A stretch of DNA of 64,000 bases from Brevibacillus parabrevis (GCF_003710905.1 NZ_RHHV01000003.1:124001-188000), one strand, 5' to 3'; shown: positions 17,409 through 26,255, numbered from the stretch's first letter. Numbers and translations are program-made. The notes: generated by a model not told the origin, from the sequence alone.

Positions 17409-18725
17409 TCAGGTCAGCCCAAACAGTTCAGACAAATACGGATTGACGAACATGCCGTCAGGATCAAGCTGAGCGCGGATCGCGAGGAAGTCGGGCAGGC
17501 GCGGGTACACCTGATGCAGATGCTCTGCCGTCATGTTGTGCATTTTTCCCCAATGCGGGCGACCGCCAAAGCGGCGGAAAATTTGCTCCATGCGCGAAAA
17601 GTACGCTTCATATGGCATGCCTTTGTACATGTGCACGGCGATAAAGGCGCTGTCTCGTTCGTAAGCGGGACTGAGCCAAATATCGTCCTGTTTCACGTAA
17701 CGGCATTCCAGCGGAAAGTGCACGGCAAAGCGTTCCTGCTCGATGGCTTGCCGCATTTCCTTGATGGCTTCGCCCATATGCTCGGCGGGAATGCAATACT
17801 CCATCTCGTAAAAACGGACCAGACGCGGCGTGGCAAACAGCTCGTGGCTATAGCCGCTTTCGTTGACGTTCGGGACGCTTTGCGCCGACAGCTTGCTCAC
17901 GGATTGGGTAAGCGTCGGGCGCAGCCGGCAGCTCTCCGAAAGCAGCCAGAACAGACCGTTTTCCACCACCATTTTTTTCATGTAGCTCCATTGCTGATTC
18001 GCGCTGGATGGTTCGGAGGTTTCATTCATGAATTTGACCTGGACGGTATCGGAGTACGGGAAGGTGTAAAATTCGAAATGACGGTGCGATTGCTTGAATG
18101 TATCGAGGGAAGACAAGCATTCATCAAGCGGCATGCGATGGCTTTGGTAGCGAAGGCGGTAAGCAGGCAGGACGCGAAGTTTGACTCGAACGATGATGCC
18201 GAGCAATCCAAGGGAGACTTGCATCGCTTTGAACAGATCGGGATGTGACTGCTCTGACACCTCCAGCACTTCGCCTGATGCGGTAACGACCGTCAATCCG
18301 ACGACTTGTGTCGAGACGCTTCCGAATTGAATGCCCGTGCCATGCGTTCCGGTGCTGACGGCACCTGCGATGGACTGGGCGTTGATATCGCCGAGATTTT
18401 CCTGGGAATAGCCCGCCTGATGGAGCAACGCGCCAAGCGTCTTGAGCTTCGTTCCCGCCCAGACTTCCACGGTTTGCTGCTCTTGGTCGACGTGGACGAT
18501 TCCTTGCAAGCGATCCAGGGAAAGCAGGCATTCCTCGGTCTGGACGAGTCTGGTAAAAGAATGCCCGGAACCAACGACGCGGATGCGCGTTCCGTCAGCT
18601 TTGCAGGCGCGGACGACGGAGATGACCTCATCCAAAGATTGCGGCATGGCAATGTGCCGCGGCTGGCTCTGAACGTTTCCTGTCCAGTTGCTCCAGCGGT
18701 TTGTTTTTTTGCTTACAGTGAGCAT
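17409..18725 (-). CDS. FAD-linked oxidoreductase, gulonolactone/arabinonolactone oxidase family
   Basis: A 438-residue flavoprotein with an N-terminal FAD-binding domain (RIRVVGSGHSFT near residue 50; the His is the usual covalent FAD attachment point; GAVSTGTHGTG near 125). The C-terminal domain is of the D-arabinono-1,4-lactone oxidase type, ending in RPHWGKMH. The family oxidises sugar lactones or polyols with oxygen. Its start overlaps the last 13 bases of the upstream PLP-enzyme gene, so the pair is translationally coupled. The true substrate is unknown. No signal peptide is seen. Confidence 0.85.
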   Translation of the reverse strand: MLTVSKKTNRWSNWTGNVQSQPRHIAMPQSLDEVISVVRACKADGTRIRVVGSGHSFTRLVQTEECLLSLDRLQGIVHVDQEQQTVEVWAGTKLKTLGALLHQAGYSQENLGDINAQSIAGAVSTGTHGTGIQFGSVSTQVVGLTVVTASGEVLEVSEQSHPDLFKAMQVSLGLLGIIVRVKLRVLPAYRLRYQSHRMPLDECLSSLDTFKQSHRHFEFYTFPYSDTVQVKFMNETSEPSSANQQWSYMKKMVVENGLFWLLSESCRLRPTLTQSVSKLSAQSVPNVNESGYSHELFATPRLVRFYEMEYCIPAEHMGEAIKEMRQAIEQERFAVHFPLECRYVKQDDIWLSPAYERDSAFIAVHMYKGMPYEAYFSRMEQIFRRFGGRPHWGKMHNMTAEHLHQVYPRLPDFLAIRAQLDPDGMFVNPYLSELFGLT

Positions 18726-19900
18726 AGTCCATCCCCCCGATATGTCGTCACTTCATCAACAACGTTTCCTCCTGAGACACAATAGAGCCGCGAAAAGCGC
18801 TCGCACAGCTCGCCCGCTTTGGCATGGCGAAAGAAGACGGGGTCACCCAATTCCAATGTTTCCAACCCGCGATACTGGATGGGGGTTTGCACTTCTCCGG
18901 CGCCTTCGTTGGAAATGAGCCGGACACCTTGCGGCAAGTACGGTTTGGGCAATCGGTCCGCTCCGGCCGAACCGGAAGCGATATAGCCGCCGCCTGCGCA
19001 AGTGTAAATATGCTCGGTCGGCTTGCGGATGATTTCCAGGGCAAAGCCGGCTGCTGGCTGGAAATGAAAGTCTTGATAGTAATCAAAAAGTCCGGGAGAA
19101 AAGAAGCCGGAGCCAGCCGTGAGTTCTGTAACGGCGTCTTCTTTTCCCGTATGGTGCAAGCTTCCTGTCCCTCCGCCGTTGACGAAGCGCAGCGAGATTC
19201 CCATTGCCGTAAGTGCCTTCATCAGTTCCGCTCTGCGATGTGCCACCTCCTTTACCGATCGTTGTTTCAGCAGTCGAATCAGGCTGTTCTTCATAAATCG
19301 CCGGGGATAGCGGTCGCCGACGCCTGCAATTTGCGCTTCGTAGCCCATGATTCCGTCCAGGCGGAGATGCTTGGAGGAAGCGACGCGGGAAGCAAGCGCA
19401 ACGGCCGACTCCAGAGAACGCAGCGGAGAGCGCCAAACGCCGAAATGCAGGCCCAACATATCGGACGACATGTCTATATCCAGGCAGACGGGAAAAATCA
19501 CGTCTTGCTCGCGGGCGATTTGTTCCAGATGTTCCACATGGGAGACGGAATCGATCATCAAAGTGATGGTACGGCCTTGCCTGATCTGTTCGCCAAGGGC
19601 GAGCAGCCAGCTTTTTTCCCAGACGGGATACCCCAGGAGCAAATCGTCAAAGCCTGCCGCGCACAAATGGAGCGCTTCGGGAGCCGAGAAGCACATCAGC
19701 CCGGAAAAGCAGTCATCGAACTGCAACAGATGCTTGAGAAGGGCGACACTGCGGATTGACTTGCTGGCAATCCGAATCGGCTTTCTATTGCTTTGCAAAG
19801 CGATCTGCTCGGCATTTTGCTCCAAAAGGTCCAGGTCGACGAAAGCGAATGGCTTTGGAATCCCTGCAAAGGCAGACTGGTAATAACGATAATCCCGCAT
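18713..19900 (-). CDS. Fold-type III PLP enzyme (alanine racemase/D-threonine aldolase-like)
   Basis: A 395-residue protein with an alanine-racemase-like N-terminal barrel. FAFVDLDLLEQN is followed by RIASKSIRSVALLK, in which the Lys is the probable PLP anchor. The C-terminal domain resembles D-serine dehydratase/D-threonine aldolase proteins, with the cofactor or metal site near HAKAGELCERF. I start at the ATG at 19900, 7 bases after GGATGGGG, rather than the TTG at 19906. It is first in a two-gene unit with the lactone-oxidase-like gene. The reaction is unknown; annotations in this family include amino acid deaminase/aldolase. Confidence 0.78.
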   Translation of the reverse strand: MRDYRYYQSAFAGIPKPFAFVDLDLLEQNAEQIALQSNRKPIRIASKSIRSVALLKHLLQFDDCFSGLMCFSAPEALHLCAAGFDDLLLGYPVWEKSWLLALGEQIRQGRTITLMIDSVSHVEHLEQIAREQDVIFPVCLDIDMSSDMLGLHFGVWRSPLRSLESAVALASRVASSKHLRLDGIMGYEAQIAGVGDRYPRRFMKNSLIRLLKQRSVKEVAHRRAELMKALTAMGISLRFVNGGGTGSLHHTGKEDAVTELTAGSGFFSPGLFDYYQDFHFQPAAGFALEIIRKPTEHIYTCAGGGYIASGSAGADRLPKPYLPQGVRLISNEGAGEVQTPIQYRGLETLELGDPVFFRHAKAGELCERFSRLYCVSGGNVVDEVTTYRGDGLCSL

Positions 19901-20125
19901 GGGCAAGCCCCATCCTTTTTGTATGAGTGTAGTAATACGAAAATATTTCTTAAAATTCTACATATTCTATCTTTTTATGTCGTTTCCTTCCAACTTTTTT
20001 GGGGGAGTTCCTTGGAAATTACGAACGTTCGGATATAATGTTCGGTTTTTGCTGAATGTAACCGTTTCAAACAAGCTGTTTTCATGTTAAAAAAATGTAA
20101 ACACGAATAAATGGATGGTCGTATA

Positions 20126-20154
20126 TTGACTTGATTCAGATTATGCGCTACTAT
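20126..20154 (+). promoter_or_regulatory. Sigma-A promoter of the purine-riboswitch transcript
   Basis: TTGACT and TACTAT are separated by exactly 17 bases, about 48 bases upstream of the aptamer. The stretch 19907-20125 before it holds no gene that I can see. Confidence 0.65.
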
Positions 20155-20201
20155 ACATATGGTTGTTAGCAAGATGAACTGGCTTGATGAATCCTTAATA
20201 A

Positions 20202-20268
20202 ATTCGTATATCCTCGAAAATATGGTTTGAGGGTCTCTACAGGGAACCGTAAATTCCCGGCTACGAAT
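20202..20268 (+). promoter_or_regulatory. Purine riboswitch aptamer (C74, guanine type)
   Basis: P1 is ATTCGTA/TACGAAT (20202-20208 with 20262-20268). P2 is CTCGAA/TTTGAG, closing on a loop with TATGG. J2/3 reads GTCTCTAC. The L3 loop has CCGTAAA. All are purine-riboswitch hallmarks, and P2 with J1/2 is very close to pbuE. The base equivalent to position 74, just before the P1 3' strand (20261), is C, the guanine-type residue. Position 73 is G instead of the usual A, and the first P3 pair is A-G, both unusual. Confidence 0.88.
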
Positions 20269-20313
20269 GAGGTTGTTTTTTGACATACCTTATTCGTCGG
20301 CCGGGAATTTTTT
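20251..20313 (+). terminator. Riboswitch expression-platform terminator
   Basis: AAATTCCCGGC (20251-20261, the 3' half of P3 and J3/1) pairs with GCCGGGAATTT. The stem continues with ACGAAT/ATTCGT and AGGT/ACCT before a run of T. Because it consumes P3 and P1, ligand binding should prevent it, as in pbuE. Confidence 0.85.
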
Positions 20314-20413
20314 GTGTTGTCGTCCATACAACAACTCAGGGGAGACTGCGCAAGAGTGACTCATGCTTGATAAAAACCAAGTATTCAAACGTGTTTACAG
20401 GGAGGAATTGCAG

Positions 20414-21847
20414 ATGAAAAAATACGATGCCATTGTAGTAGGAGCAGGACCAGCCGGAATTTTTACATGCTATGAACTGACGCGAAAAGCGCCGAATGCG
20501 AAGGTGCTGCTCATAGATAAAGGCCACGATATTTACAGCAGACGCTGCCCGATTTTGGAAGAGAAAATCAAGCTCTGCCCGCCTCCTGCCGGGAAAAAGG
20601 ATTACGCAGGCTGTCTTCCGGCCTGTTCGATCACCAGCGGGTTTGGTGGAGCAGGCGCTTACAGTGACGGCAAATTCAACATTACGACGGAGTTCGGCGG
20701 ATGGATGACGGATTACCTCAATCCTTCGACTGTGCTCGGCTTGATCAAATACGTAGACGAAATCAATCTGGAGCACGGCGCGACCGAGACGATTACCGAT
20801 CCGACGACAGAGACGATCAAAAGCATTGAACAGCGCGGATACGCGGCAGGGCTGAAGCTGTTGCGCGCCCAGGTTCGCCATTTGGGCACAGAGCAAAACC
20901 TGGAGATTTTGCAGTCGATTTTTGAATACTTGAAGGAACGGATCGACATGATGTTCAAGACAGAGGTCGAGGATATTTTGACGGTCAAGGAAGACGGAGG
21001 TCATCGGGTCAAAGGGGTTGTCCTGAAAAACGGGGAAGAATACGAAAGCGATTTTGTCGTGATCGGCCCTGGACGGGACGGTTCCGCCTGGCTGACCAGC
21101 ATTTTGAAAAAACGCCGCCTGAAAATGTACAACAATCAGGTGGACGTCGGGGTGCGCGTAGAGACATCAGATGTCGTGATGCCCGAGATCAACGAGCATC
21201 TGTACGAGGGCAAGTTCATTTTCAACACGTCTGTCGGCACACGGGTTCGCACGTTTTGCAGCAATCCGTCCGGGCACGTGGTCGTGGAAAACCACAGCGG
21301 GGTGATGGCGGCAAATGGTCACTCCTACAAGGACCCGGCTCTCGGCTCGCCGAATACGAACTTCGCGCTGCTCGTATCCCACACGTTTACAGAGCCTTTT
21401 GACAAGCCGAATGAATACGCGCGGGAAATATGCAAACGGGCAAACGATTTGTCCAACGGCGGCGTCATCGTGCAAAAGTACGGCGATATTTTGCGGGCGC
21501 GCCGCTCGACTGAAGCGCGGATCAGGGAAGGCTTCCTGGAGCCGACCTTGAAGGAAGCGGTACCGGGCGACCTGGGACTGGTCTTGCCGTACAACACGAT
21601 GAAAAGCTTGATCGAAATGGTAGAGGCGCTCGACAAGGTTACGCCGGGAATCGCCTCGGAGCACACGCTGTTTTACGGGGTGGAGGCTAAATTTTACTCG
21701 GCTCGTCCGAAGCTTACAGAGGAGTTTGAAACAGAGATCAAAGGATTGTTCTGCGGTGGCGATGGCGCGGGAATCACACGCGGCTTGGCGCAGGCGGGAG
21801 CGGCAGGCGTCTGGATGGCGCGCAGCATGGTCAAACGGATGAGCTAA
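20414..21847 (+). CDS. Uncharacterised FAD-dependent dehydrogenase (COG2509-like)
   Basis: A 477-residue flavoprotein under purine-riboswitch control. The Rossmann motif AIVVGAGPAGIFTCYEL lies at residues 6-22, and a short Cys-containing region (CPILEEKIKLC, CLPACS) at 48-80 is followed by FGGAGAYSDGKFN. The C-terminal FAD motif is GLFCGGDGAGITRGLAQAG. This is the layout of COG2509, uncharacterised FAD-dependent dehydrogenases. The start at 20414 has GGGAGG upstream; an earlier in-frame ATG at 20363 lacks one. No partner gene is in the unit. The riboswitch suggests a link to purine, flavin or redox metabolism, but no reaction can be assigned. Confidence 0.8.
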   Translation: MKKYDAIVVGAGPAGIFTCYELTRKAPNAKVLLIDKGHDIYSRRCPILEEKIKLCPPPAGKKDYAGCLPACSITSGFGGAGAYSDGKFNITTEFGGWMTDYLNPSTVLGLIKYVDEINLEHGATETITDPTTETIKSIEQRGYAAGLKLLRAQVRHLGTEQNLEILQSIFEYLKERIDMMFKTEVEDILTVKEDGGHRVKGVVLKNGEEYESDFVVIGPGRDGSAWLTSILKKRRLKMYNNQVDVGVRVETSDVVMPEINEHLYEGKFIFNTSVGTRVRTFCSNPSGHVVVENHSGVMAANGHSYKDPALGSPNTNFALLVSHTFTEPFDKPNEYAREICKRANDLSNGGVIVQKYGDILRARRSTEARIREGFLEPTLKEAVPGDLGLVLPYNTMKSLIEMVEALDKVTPGIASEHTLFYGVEAKFYSARPKLTEEFETEIKGLFCGGDGAGITRGLAQAGAAGVWMARSMVKRMS

Positions 21848-21856
21848 TAAAAGAAG

Positions 21857-21903
21857 AAGGGCTTCTACCTGAACAGCGATGTGTTTAGGTAGAGGCCCTT
21901 TTA
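21857..21903. terminator. Bidirectional terminator between flavoprotein and MarR genes
   Basis: AAGGGCTTCTACCT pairs with AGGTAGAGGCCCTT; T on the plus side. Part of it overlaps the end of the MarR gene. Confidence 0.85.
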
Positions 21904-22317
21904 TGCAATCGTATTCAAGTTTTCCGTCATCTTTTTCAGCACCCGATTAAAGACAGCCAACTCGCTCTCATCCAAATCGCGCAGGGCGACGTCTTCCAGG
22001 TCGCGGGCAGCTTGCAGCCACTCGGGGAAGCGCTCGATAGCGGCTGGCGAGAGCGAGACGTACCGTTCGCGCTTGTCGTCACCCTCGGAGCGGATGATCC
22101 AGCCCATTTCCTCCAGCCGGGTCAATGTCCGGGTAATGGTAGGGGCCTCCACGTTCAAGTAATTGCTCAACTGCACCTGTGTCAGCGAGCTGCGATAGTG
22201 CAGGCAGAGAATGATGCTCCATTGCGAGCTATATAATCCCATGGGCGACATGATTCCATTCAAGGTTTTACTGAAAACTCTGGCAGTTTGGCCGATCTTG
22301 TGACCGTAGTGTTGCAT
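21901..22317 (-). CDS. MarR-family transcriptional regulator
   Basis: A 138-residue winged-helix regulator. The recognition segment is LTQVQLSNYLNVEAPTITRT, followed by LEEMGWIIRSEGDDKRERY, where the wing DKRER is the standard MarR signature. I start at 22317, preceded by GGAGGT; an ATG or longer start at 22410 would add a poor leader. The last residues overlap the terminator. Targets are unknown: the gene converges on the flavoprotein and runs alone. Confidence 0.88.
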   Translation of the reverse strand: MQHYGHKIGQTARVFSKTLNGIMSPMGLYSSQWSIILCLHYRSSLTQVQLSNYLNVEAPTITRTLTRLEEMGWIIRSEGDDKRERYVSLSPAAIERFPEWLQAARDLEDVALRDLDESELAVFNRVLKKMTENLNTIA

Positions 22318-22453
22318 GAATATCAGACCTCCAGAAAAAACTGGTTCGATACGATGCGCTTGATTGCTTAAGTAAATATGTACAAATAAAATAGTAGCAG
22401 GTAATGACATATAAGTAAATGTTTATTCGAATGTAAAAAAGGCATTTTTCCGA

Positions 22454-22501
22454 ACAAAAAACAAAGCTGATGACAGTCGTTCCCCGTCGCTCAGCTTTGT
22501 G
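22454..22501 (-). terminator. Terminator of the DUF3298 gene
   Basis: On the minus strand CAAAGCTGA pairs with TCAGCTTTG and is followed by a T run (seen as AAAAAAC on plus). Confidence 0.75.
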
Positions 22502-22535
22502 CACACACGATTTTGCGTTCAGTTGTTCACTACTT

Positions 22536-23159
22536 TTAACTGGCGGACAAAATGCCGAGCGGGCCAGATTCGTCTATAATCGACTGCAAGTCGTAGACGG
22601 AGATCGGGAACATCGGAAACCCGACGTAATAAGGCGTGATTTCATACAATTGGAAATAAATAACAAGTGATTTGTCTGCGAGATAGAAGTCCTGATCTGG
22701 CTTGATTGTGGTAAAATTACCTAAAGTAGGAATATCGCGCTCTTTGATTTGTCGCTTGATATTTTCCGACAGGACCGTGACGTAGTCGCTGCCCGGCTTG
22801 AACAGATCGCGCAAGGTGTAGAGCTTGCCTGTCTGGGTATTGGCTGTTACAGACCCGAGAAAAGTCATTCCGTGAGCCATTTGCGGGGTGTACGCGTAGT
22901 TGCTGAGTGTCACGCTGAAAATGCCGCGTTCATTCGTCTTGATTTCAAAGCTGCCTTGCATCTGTGTATTTCCCGGCACCTGCACTCGTTGCTGCTCGTG
23001 GATCAAGCCTTGCACCGTTTGCAAAATGGCCCGGTTGATGTCTTTTTCCGCCTGCTGGTTGGCCAGCCCTGCCAGCTGCGGGTAGTAAATCGTGGTGTTC
23101 GGACGGTTGATGGTCCGCGTCAGCACAGTGGCTGGCAACAGATTGAGTTGTTCTTCCAC
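22536..23159 (-). CDS. DUF3298/DUF4163 protein (RsiV/PdaC-type extracellular-domain fold)
   Basis: A 207-residue protein with the DUF4163 (residues about 20-90) and DUF3298 (about 105-195) arrangement known from RsiV and from the N-terminal part of PdaC. Supporting segments are YYPQLAGLANQQAEKDINRA, GMTFLGSVTANTQTGKLYTL and the C-terminal FPMFPISVYDLQSII. No signal peptide or membrane helix is visible, so unlike those relatives it seems cytosolic, or is exported in another way. The start is GTG after AAAGGA. Function unknown. Confidence 0.75.
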   Translation of the reverse strand: MEEQLNLLPATVLTRTINRPNTTIYYPQLAGLANQQAEKDINRAILQTVQGLIHEQQRVQVPGNTQMQGSFEIKTNERGIFSVTLSNYAYTPQMAHGMTFLGSVTANTQTGKLYTLRDLFKPGSDYVTVLSENIKRQIKERDIPTLGNFTTIKPDQDFYLADKSLVIYFQLYEITPYYVGFPMFPISVYDLQSIIDESGPLGILSAS

Positions 23160-23247
23160 AGTTCCAGTTCCTTTCCAAATAGCTTAAAATAAGGGGAGAT
23201 GATAGTAGCCTATTCTCCAATCGTTTTGGCTGTTCTCACTTTTTTCA

Positions 23248-23276
23248 CAAATTAGTCAATCTGCACGCGATATAAT
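23248..23276 (+). promoter_or_regulatory. Candidate promoter of the chemotaxis receptor gene (sigma-D-like)
   Basis: CAAA is followed after 14 bases by CGCGATAT, close to the motility sigma-D consensus TAAA-N15-GCCGATAT. The same place contains TATAAT, so a sigma-A promoter is the alternative. Confidence 0.35.
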
Positions 23277-23321
23277 GGTTAAAGAATCCGATACATAAGT
23301 AACAGGAAAAGGGGGGCACTT

Positions 23322-24797
23322 ATGATTCAATTGGTTCGTAACACCTTGACGGACAAAGAAGGCTTTATGATTTTTATCCTATGGAACCACCTGTGGATGG
23401 CGGGACTGATTGCTTATCAGGTCGATGCAAACTTCTGGAAAGTGACGTCCCTCGGATTGCTGGTCACCCTCATTGTGTCACCGTTTTACTTCATCAAAAG
23501 GGACAGTCATGTCATTCGTTACTTGGTAGCGATTGGACTCATGTTTTACGCGATCTCATTCGATCACTTTACTACCTATCCAGAGGTAACTTTTCTCGCA
23601 TTCATTGTCATGGGATTTTTGGCAGCCTACCTCGACTGGAAGCTGGTAGTGTCGGCGGGAATCGCGCAGATTGTTGTGACTCTGGTCGGCTTTTATACAG
23701 GCTCCTACGAAATTTTTAGCGGCGACTTCACGGAACTGAATCTGGTGCTGCGGATTGTAGCGATCCTCATGATGATGGGGGCTGTAACGTACCTCTGTCT
23801 GGCTGGACAAGCTTCTCTCAGCAAGGCGAATATCGCCCGACAGGAAGCAGAGGAAAAAGAACGCCGTCTGGGAGAAATGCTCGTACATATTCAACAGATG
23901 ACGGGGCAGATTGACCGCACGACAGAGCATGTGCACGAGCATGCCGAAGGAACGAAACGCAATACGGACGAGATGATGATTGCGTTTCGCGAAGTTGCGA
24001 CTGGCATGGAATCGCAGGCCAATTCGACTGTGAAGATCGAAGAAGAGGTGCAGTCGATCGACCAGGAGATCGTGGCGGTAACGACGCAGACGAATGCGAT
24101 GAAGAGCGAGTCCGATCAAAACAACCAGCGCCTGAAAGACAGCGTGGGCATGATGAACGAGCTTTCGCAGCAAATGGAACAGATCGTGTCTGCGGTCAAT
24201 GTGGCTGCTGCGACGATTCACCAGCTCAATCGCCAGGCGAACCGGGTAGAAGAAATCGTGGGAGCGATCAACCAGATTGCCACGCAAACGAATCTTTTGG
24301 CGCTCAACGCCGCCATCGAGTCAGCGCGGGCTGGCGAGCATGGACGCGGTTTCGCTGTAGTAGCTGACGAAGTGCGCAAGCTGGCTGAGCAAAGCGCGAC
24401 CGCTACCCAGGAGATTACGGAAATTCTCAAATCGCTCCATCAGGAGAGCGAGAACGCTGTGCAGCAAATCAGCAACGGAGAGGCGTCTGTAGCCAAAGGA
24501 CAGGAGCTGGCTGTAAAAACGGTGGCTTCGATCGAGGCAGTCCGCTCCGGCATGGTGGCATTCCTGCAAGCGGCCGAGCATGTCGGTTCCAGCATGAACC
24601 GGGTCAAAATGCGTTCAGGCGAAGTGGCGATGGAGATGTCGACGATTACGGCCGTCACCGAACAATCGGTTGCCAACCTGGAAGAGCTTTTTGCCACCGC
24701 AGAAAATCAGCATCAAAAGGTGCGGGAAATTACCGAAGAGCTGGGTGAGCTTAGCAACCTGTCGCATCGGCTCCAGCAAACCTTTCAAACGAAATAA
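23322..24797 (+). CDS. Methyl-accepting chemotaxis protein with multi-helix membrane N-terminus
   Basis: A 491-residue chemoreceptor. Residues about 15-170 form five or six membrane helices without a large extracellular ligand domain, so sensing is probably within the membrane or cytosolic. From about 190 the protein is a long coiled coil with the receptor hairpin tip [20 protein letters not shown] near 325 and the adjoining [19 protein letters not shown], which contacts CheA and CheW. There is no HAMP domain. GGGGGG-type ribosome binding site AAAAGGGGGG precedes the ATG. Ligand unknown. Confidence 0.9.
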   Translation: MIQLVRNTLTDKEGFMIFILWNHLWMAGLIAYQVDANFWKVTSLGLLVTLIVSPFYFIKRDSHVIRYLVAIGLMFYAISFDHFTTYPEVTFLAFIVMGFLAAYLDWKLVVSAGIAQIVVTLVGFYTGSYEIFSGDFTELNLVLRIVAILMMMGAVTYLCLAGQASLSKANIARQEAEEKERRLGEMLVHIQQMTGQIDRTTEHVHEHAEGTKRNTDEMMIAFREVATGMESQANSTVKIEEEVQSIDQEIVAVTTQTNAMKSESDQNNQRLKDSVGMMNELSQQMEQIVSAVNVAAATIHQLNRQANRVEEIVGAINQIATQTNLLALNAAIESARAGEHGRGFAVVADEVRKLAEQSATATQEITEILKSLHQESENAVQQISNGEASVAKGQELAVKTVASIEAVRSGMVAFLQAAEHVGSSMNRVKMRSGEVAMEMSTITAVTEQSVANLEELFATAENQHQKVREITEELGELSNLSHRLQQTFQTK

Positions 24798-24828
24798 ACA
24801 AACTGGCGGAAACAATCTGAAAAAACAA

Positions 24829-24856
24829 TTGCTTTTTCAGAGCGTTCTGCTAGAAT
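24829..24856 (+). promoter_or_regulatory. Sigma-A promoter of the SAM-riboswitch operon
   Basis: TTGCTT and TAGAAT are separated by 16 bases and lie 30 bases upstream of the SAM aptamer. Confidence 0.6.
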
Positions 24857-24885
24857 AAGTTCATTGTAACTCAATAGATGATCTA

Positions 24886-25005
24886 CCTTATCGAGAGCGG
24901 CGGAGGGACTGGCCCTATGAAGCCCGGCAACCACTGGACATGCGAGACATGTACAGAAAGGTGCCAATTCCTGCAAAACCTGTACCGGGGTTTTGACAGA
25001 TGAGG
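24886..25005 (+). promoter_or_regulatory. SAM-I (S-box) riboswitch
   Basis: Characteristic S-box elements occur in order: CTTATCGAGAGCGG, GAGGGACTGGCCCTATGAAG, CCCGGCAACC, then AAGGTGCCAATTCCTGCA and GACAGATGAGG. P1 is CCTTATC/GATGAGG. GGAAGAG, overlapping the 3' strand of P1, can pair with CTCTTCC of the following terminator. This is the usual antiterminator arrangement, so SAM should switch expression off. Confidence 0.95.
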
Positions 25006-25025
25006 AAGAGGACGGCTTCGGACGC

Positions 25026-25054
25026 AAACTCTTCCTTCGGGAAGAGTTTTTTTT
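25026..25054 (+). terminator. SAM-riboswitch terminator
   Basis: AAACTCTTCC-TTCG-GGAAGAGTTT followed by T. The left arm is shared with the antiterminator. Confidence 0.92.
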
Positions 25055-25131
25055 CGTTAGAAGGGGAGGATGGATAGAGGAGGAATAACGAACGATAAAA
25101 TAATTTTAATTTGAAATATTCGTGTTTGGTA

Positions 25132-25160
25132 TTGATCTTTTTGTCGAAAAACCGTACATT
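25132..25160 (+). promoter_or_regulatory. Possible second promoter downstream of the riboswitch
   Basis: TTGATC-N17-TACATT lies between the riboswitch terminator and the lipoprotein gene. If active it would give SAM-independent basal expression. The surrounding 150 bases hold no gene. Confidence 0.3.
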
Positions 25161-25211
25161 ATGGTTAGGATAGAGAAAACGGAGAACGTTCAGATAGGGG
25201 AGAAAGACACC

Positions 25212-26255
25212 ATGAAGAAGTTGTTGTTGGCATTGACTACTTTTGCTGTTTTGGCTGCGGGTTGTTCAGCAGGCGGGAATGCACCTGCCGGGAACGCATC
25301 GACTGATAAGCCGAAAGAGCAAGCCGCAGGACAAGAAGGTGCAGCGAAGAAACGCGTTGCCTTGATTTTGCCGGAAAAAATCGGCGTGAACCCATTCTTC
25401 CAGCAAATGGACGAGGGCGCGAAAAAAGCAGGACAAGAATTTGGCGCGGAAGTAAAAAGCATCGAGTCGACTGACCATGGTGCGATCGAAGAGAACTTGC
25501 GCGTAGCCGTAGCGGAAAACTACGACCTGATCATCACTTCTTCTTTTGAAGCAGAAGACGCACTGAAAAAAGTAGCCGCAGAAAACCCTGATCGCAACTT
25601 CGCGATTATTGATACAGTAGTGGACTTGCCAAATGTGCGCAGCGTTACTTTCCGCGAGCAGGAAGCAGCTTACCTGATGGGGGCGGCGGCAGGTCTTGCC
25701 ACGAAAACAAACAAAGTCGGCATGGTTGTCGCAATGGACATTCCGCTTCTGAAAAAATGGACAGGCGGATTCCAGGAAGGCTTGAAATCGACCAATCCGA
25801 ATGCAGAATTTCTGGTAAACTACGTGGGCAGCTTCACTGACCCGGCAAAAGCGAAAGAGCTGGCTCTGCTGCAAGCATCCAAAGGCGCTGACTTCATCAA
25901 CGGAGCAGCTGCGGTAGGCGATCTCGGCGTATTCGAAGCCGCGAAGGAAAAAGGCTTCTTTACAGCAGGACAAGACGTTGACCGCACGACGATTGACCCT
26001 GAGCACATCGTATTGTCCCAACTGAAAGGGACAGACGCAGCAGCGTATGAAACTGTGAAATCGTTTGTGGAAGGTTCTTTCAAACCAGGTGTCGTCAACT
26101 ACGGATTGAAAGAAAAAGGCGTAGGCGTAACGTATGTGACTCACGAAAGCAAAACGCCGCTGAACGCTTTCATCGGCCAGGAAGTTGTGGACAAAGTAAA
26201 AGCGATCAGTGAAGAGATCATTGCTGGTACCCGCAAAGTGCCGGATTCGTTCTAA
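25212..26255 (+). CDS. BMP-family nucleoside-type ABC transporter substrate-binding lipoprotein
   Basis: A 347-residue lipoprotein of the Bmp/PnrA/NupN family, which binds nucleosides outside the membrane. The signal peptide ends in LAAGC (Cys about residue 18), followed by a Gly/Ala/Asn linker. The two-lobe domain contains KKRVALILPEKIGVNPFFQQ, DLIITSSFEAEDAL, FREQEAAYLMGAAAGLATK and NGAAAVGDLGVFEAAKEKGF. GGGGAGA precedes the ATG at 25212. It is the first gene behind a SAM-I riboswitch, which points to a sulfur-containing nucleoside such as methylthioadenosine as ligand. That ligand is an inference. Confidence 0.92.
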   Translation: MKKLLLALTTFAVLAAGCSAGGNAPAGNASTDKPKEQAAGQEGAAKKRVALILPEKIGVNPFFQQMDEGAKKAGQEFGAEVKSIESTDHGAIEENLRVAVAENYDLIITSSFEAEDALKKVAAENPDRNFAIIDTVVDLPNVRSVTFREQEAAYLMGAAAGLATKTNKVGMVVAMDIPLLKKWTGGFQEGLKSTNPNAEFLVNYVGSFTDPAKAKELALLQASKGADFINGAAAVGDLGVFEAAKEKGFFTAGQDVDRTTIDPEHIVLSQLKGTDAAAYETVKSFVEGSFKPGVVNYGLKEKGVGVTYVTHESKTPLNAFIGQEVVDKVKAISEEIIAGTRKVPDSF

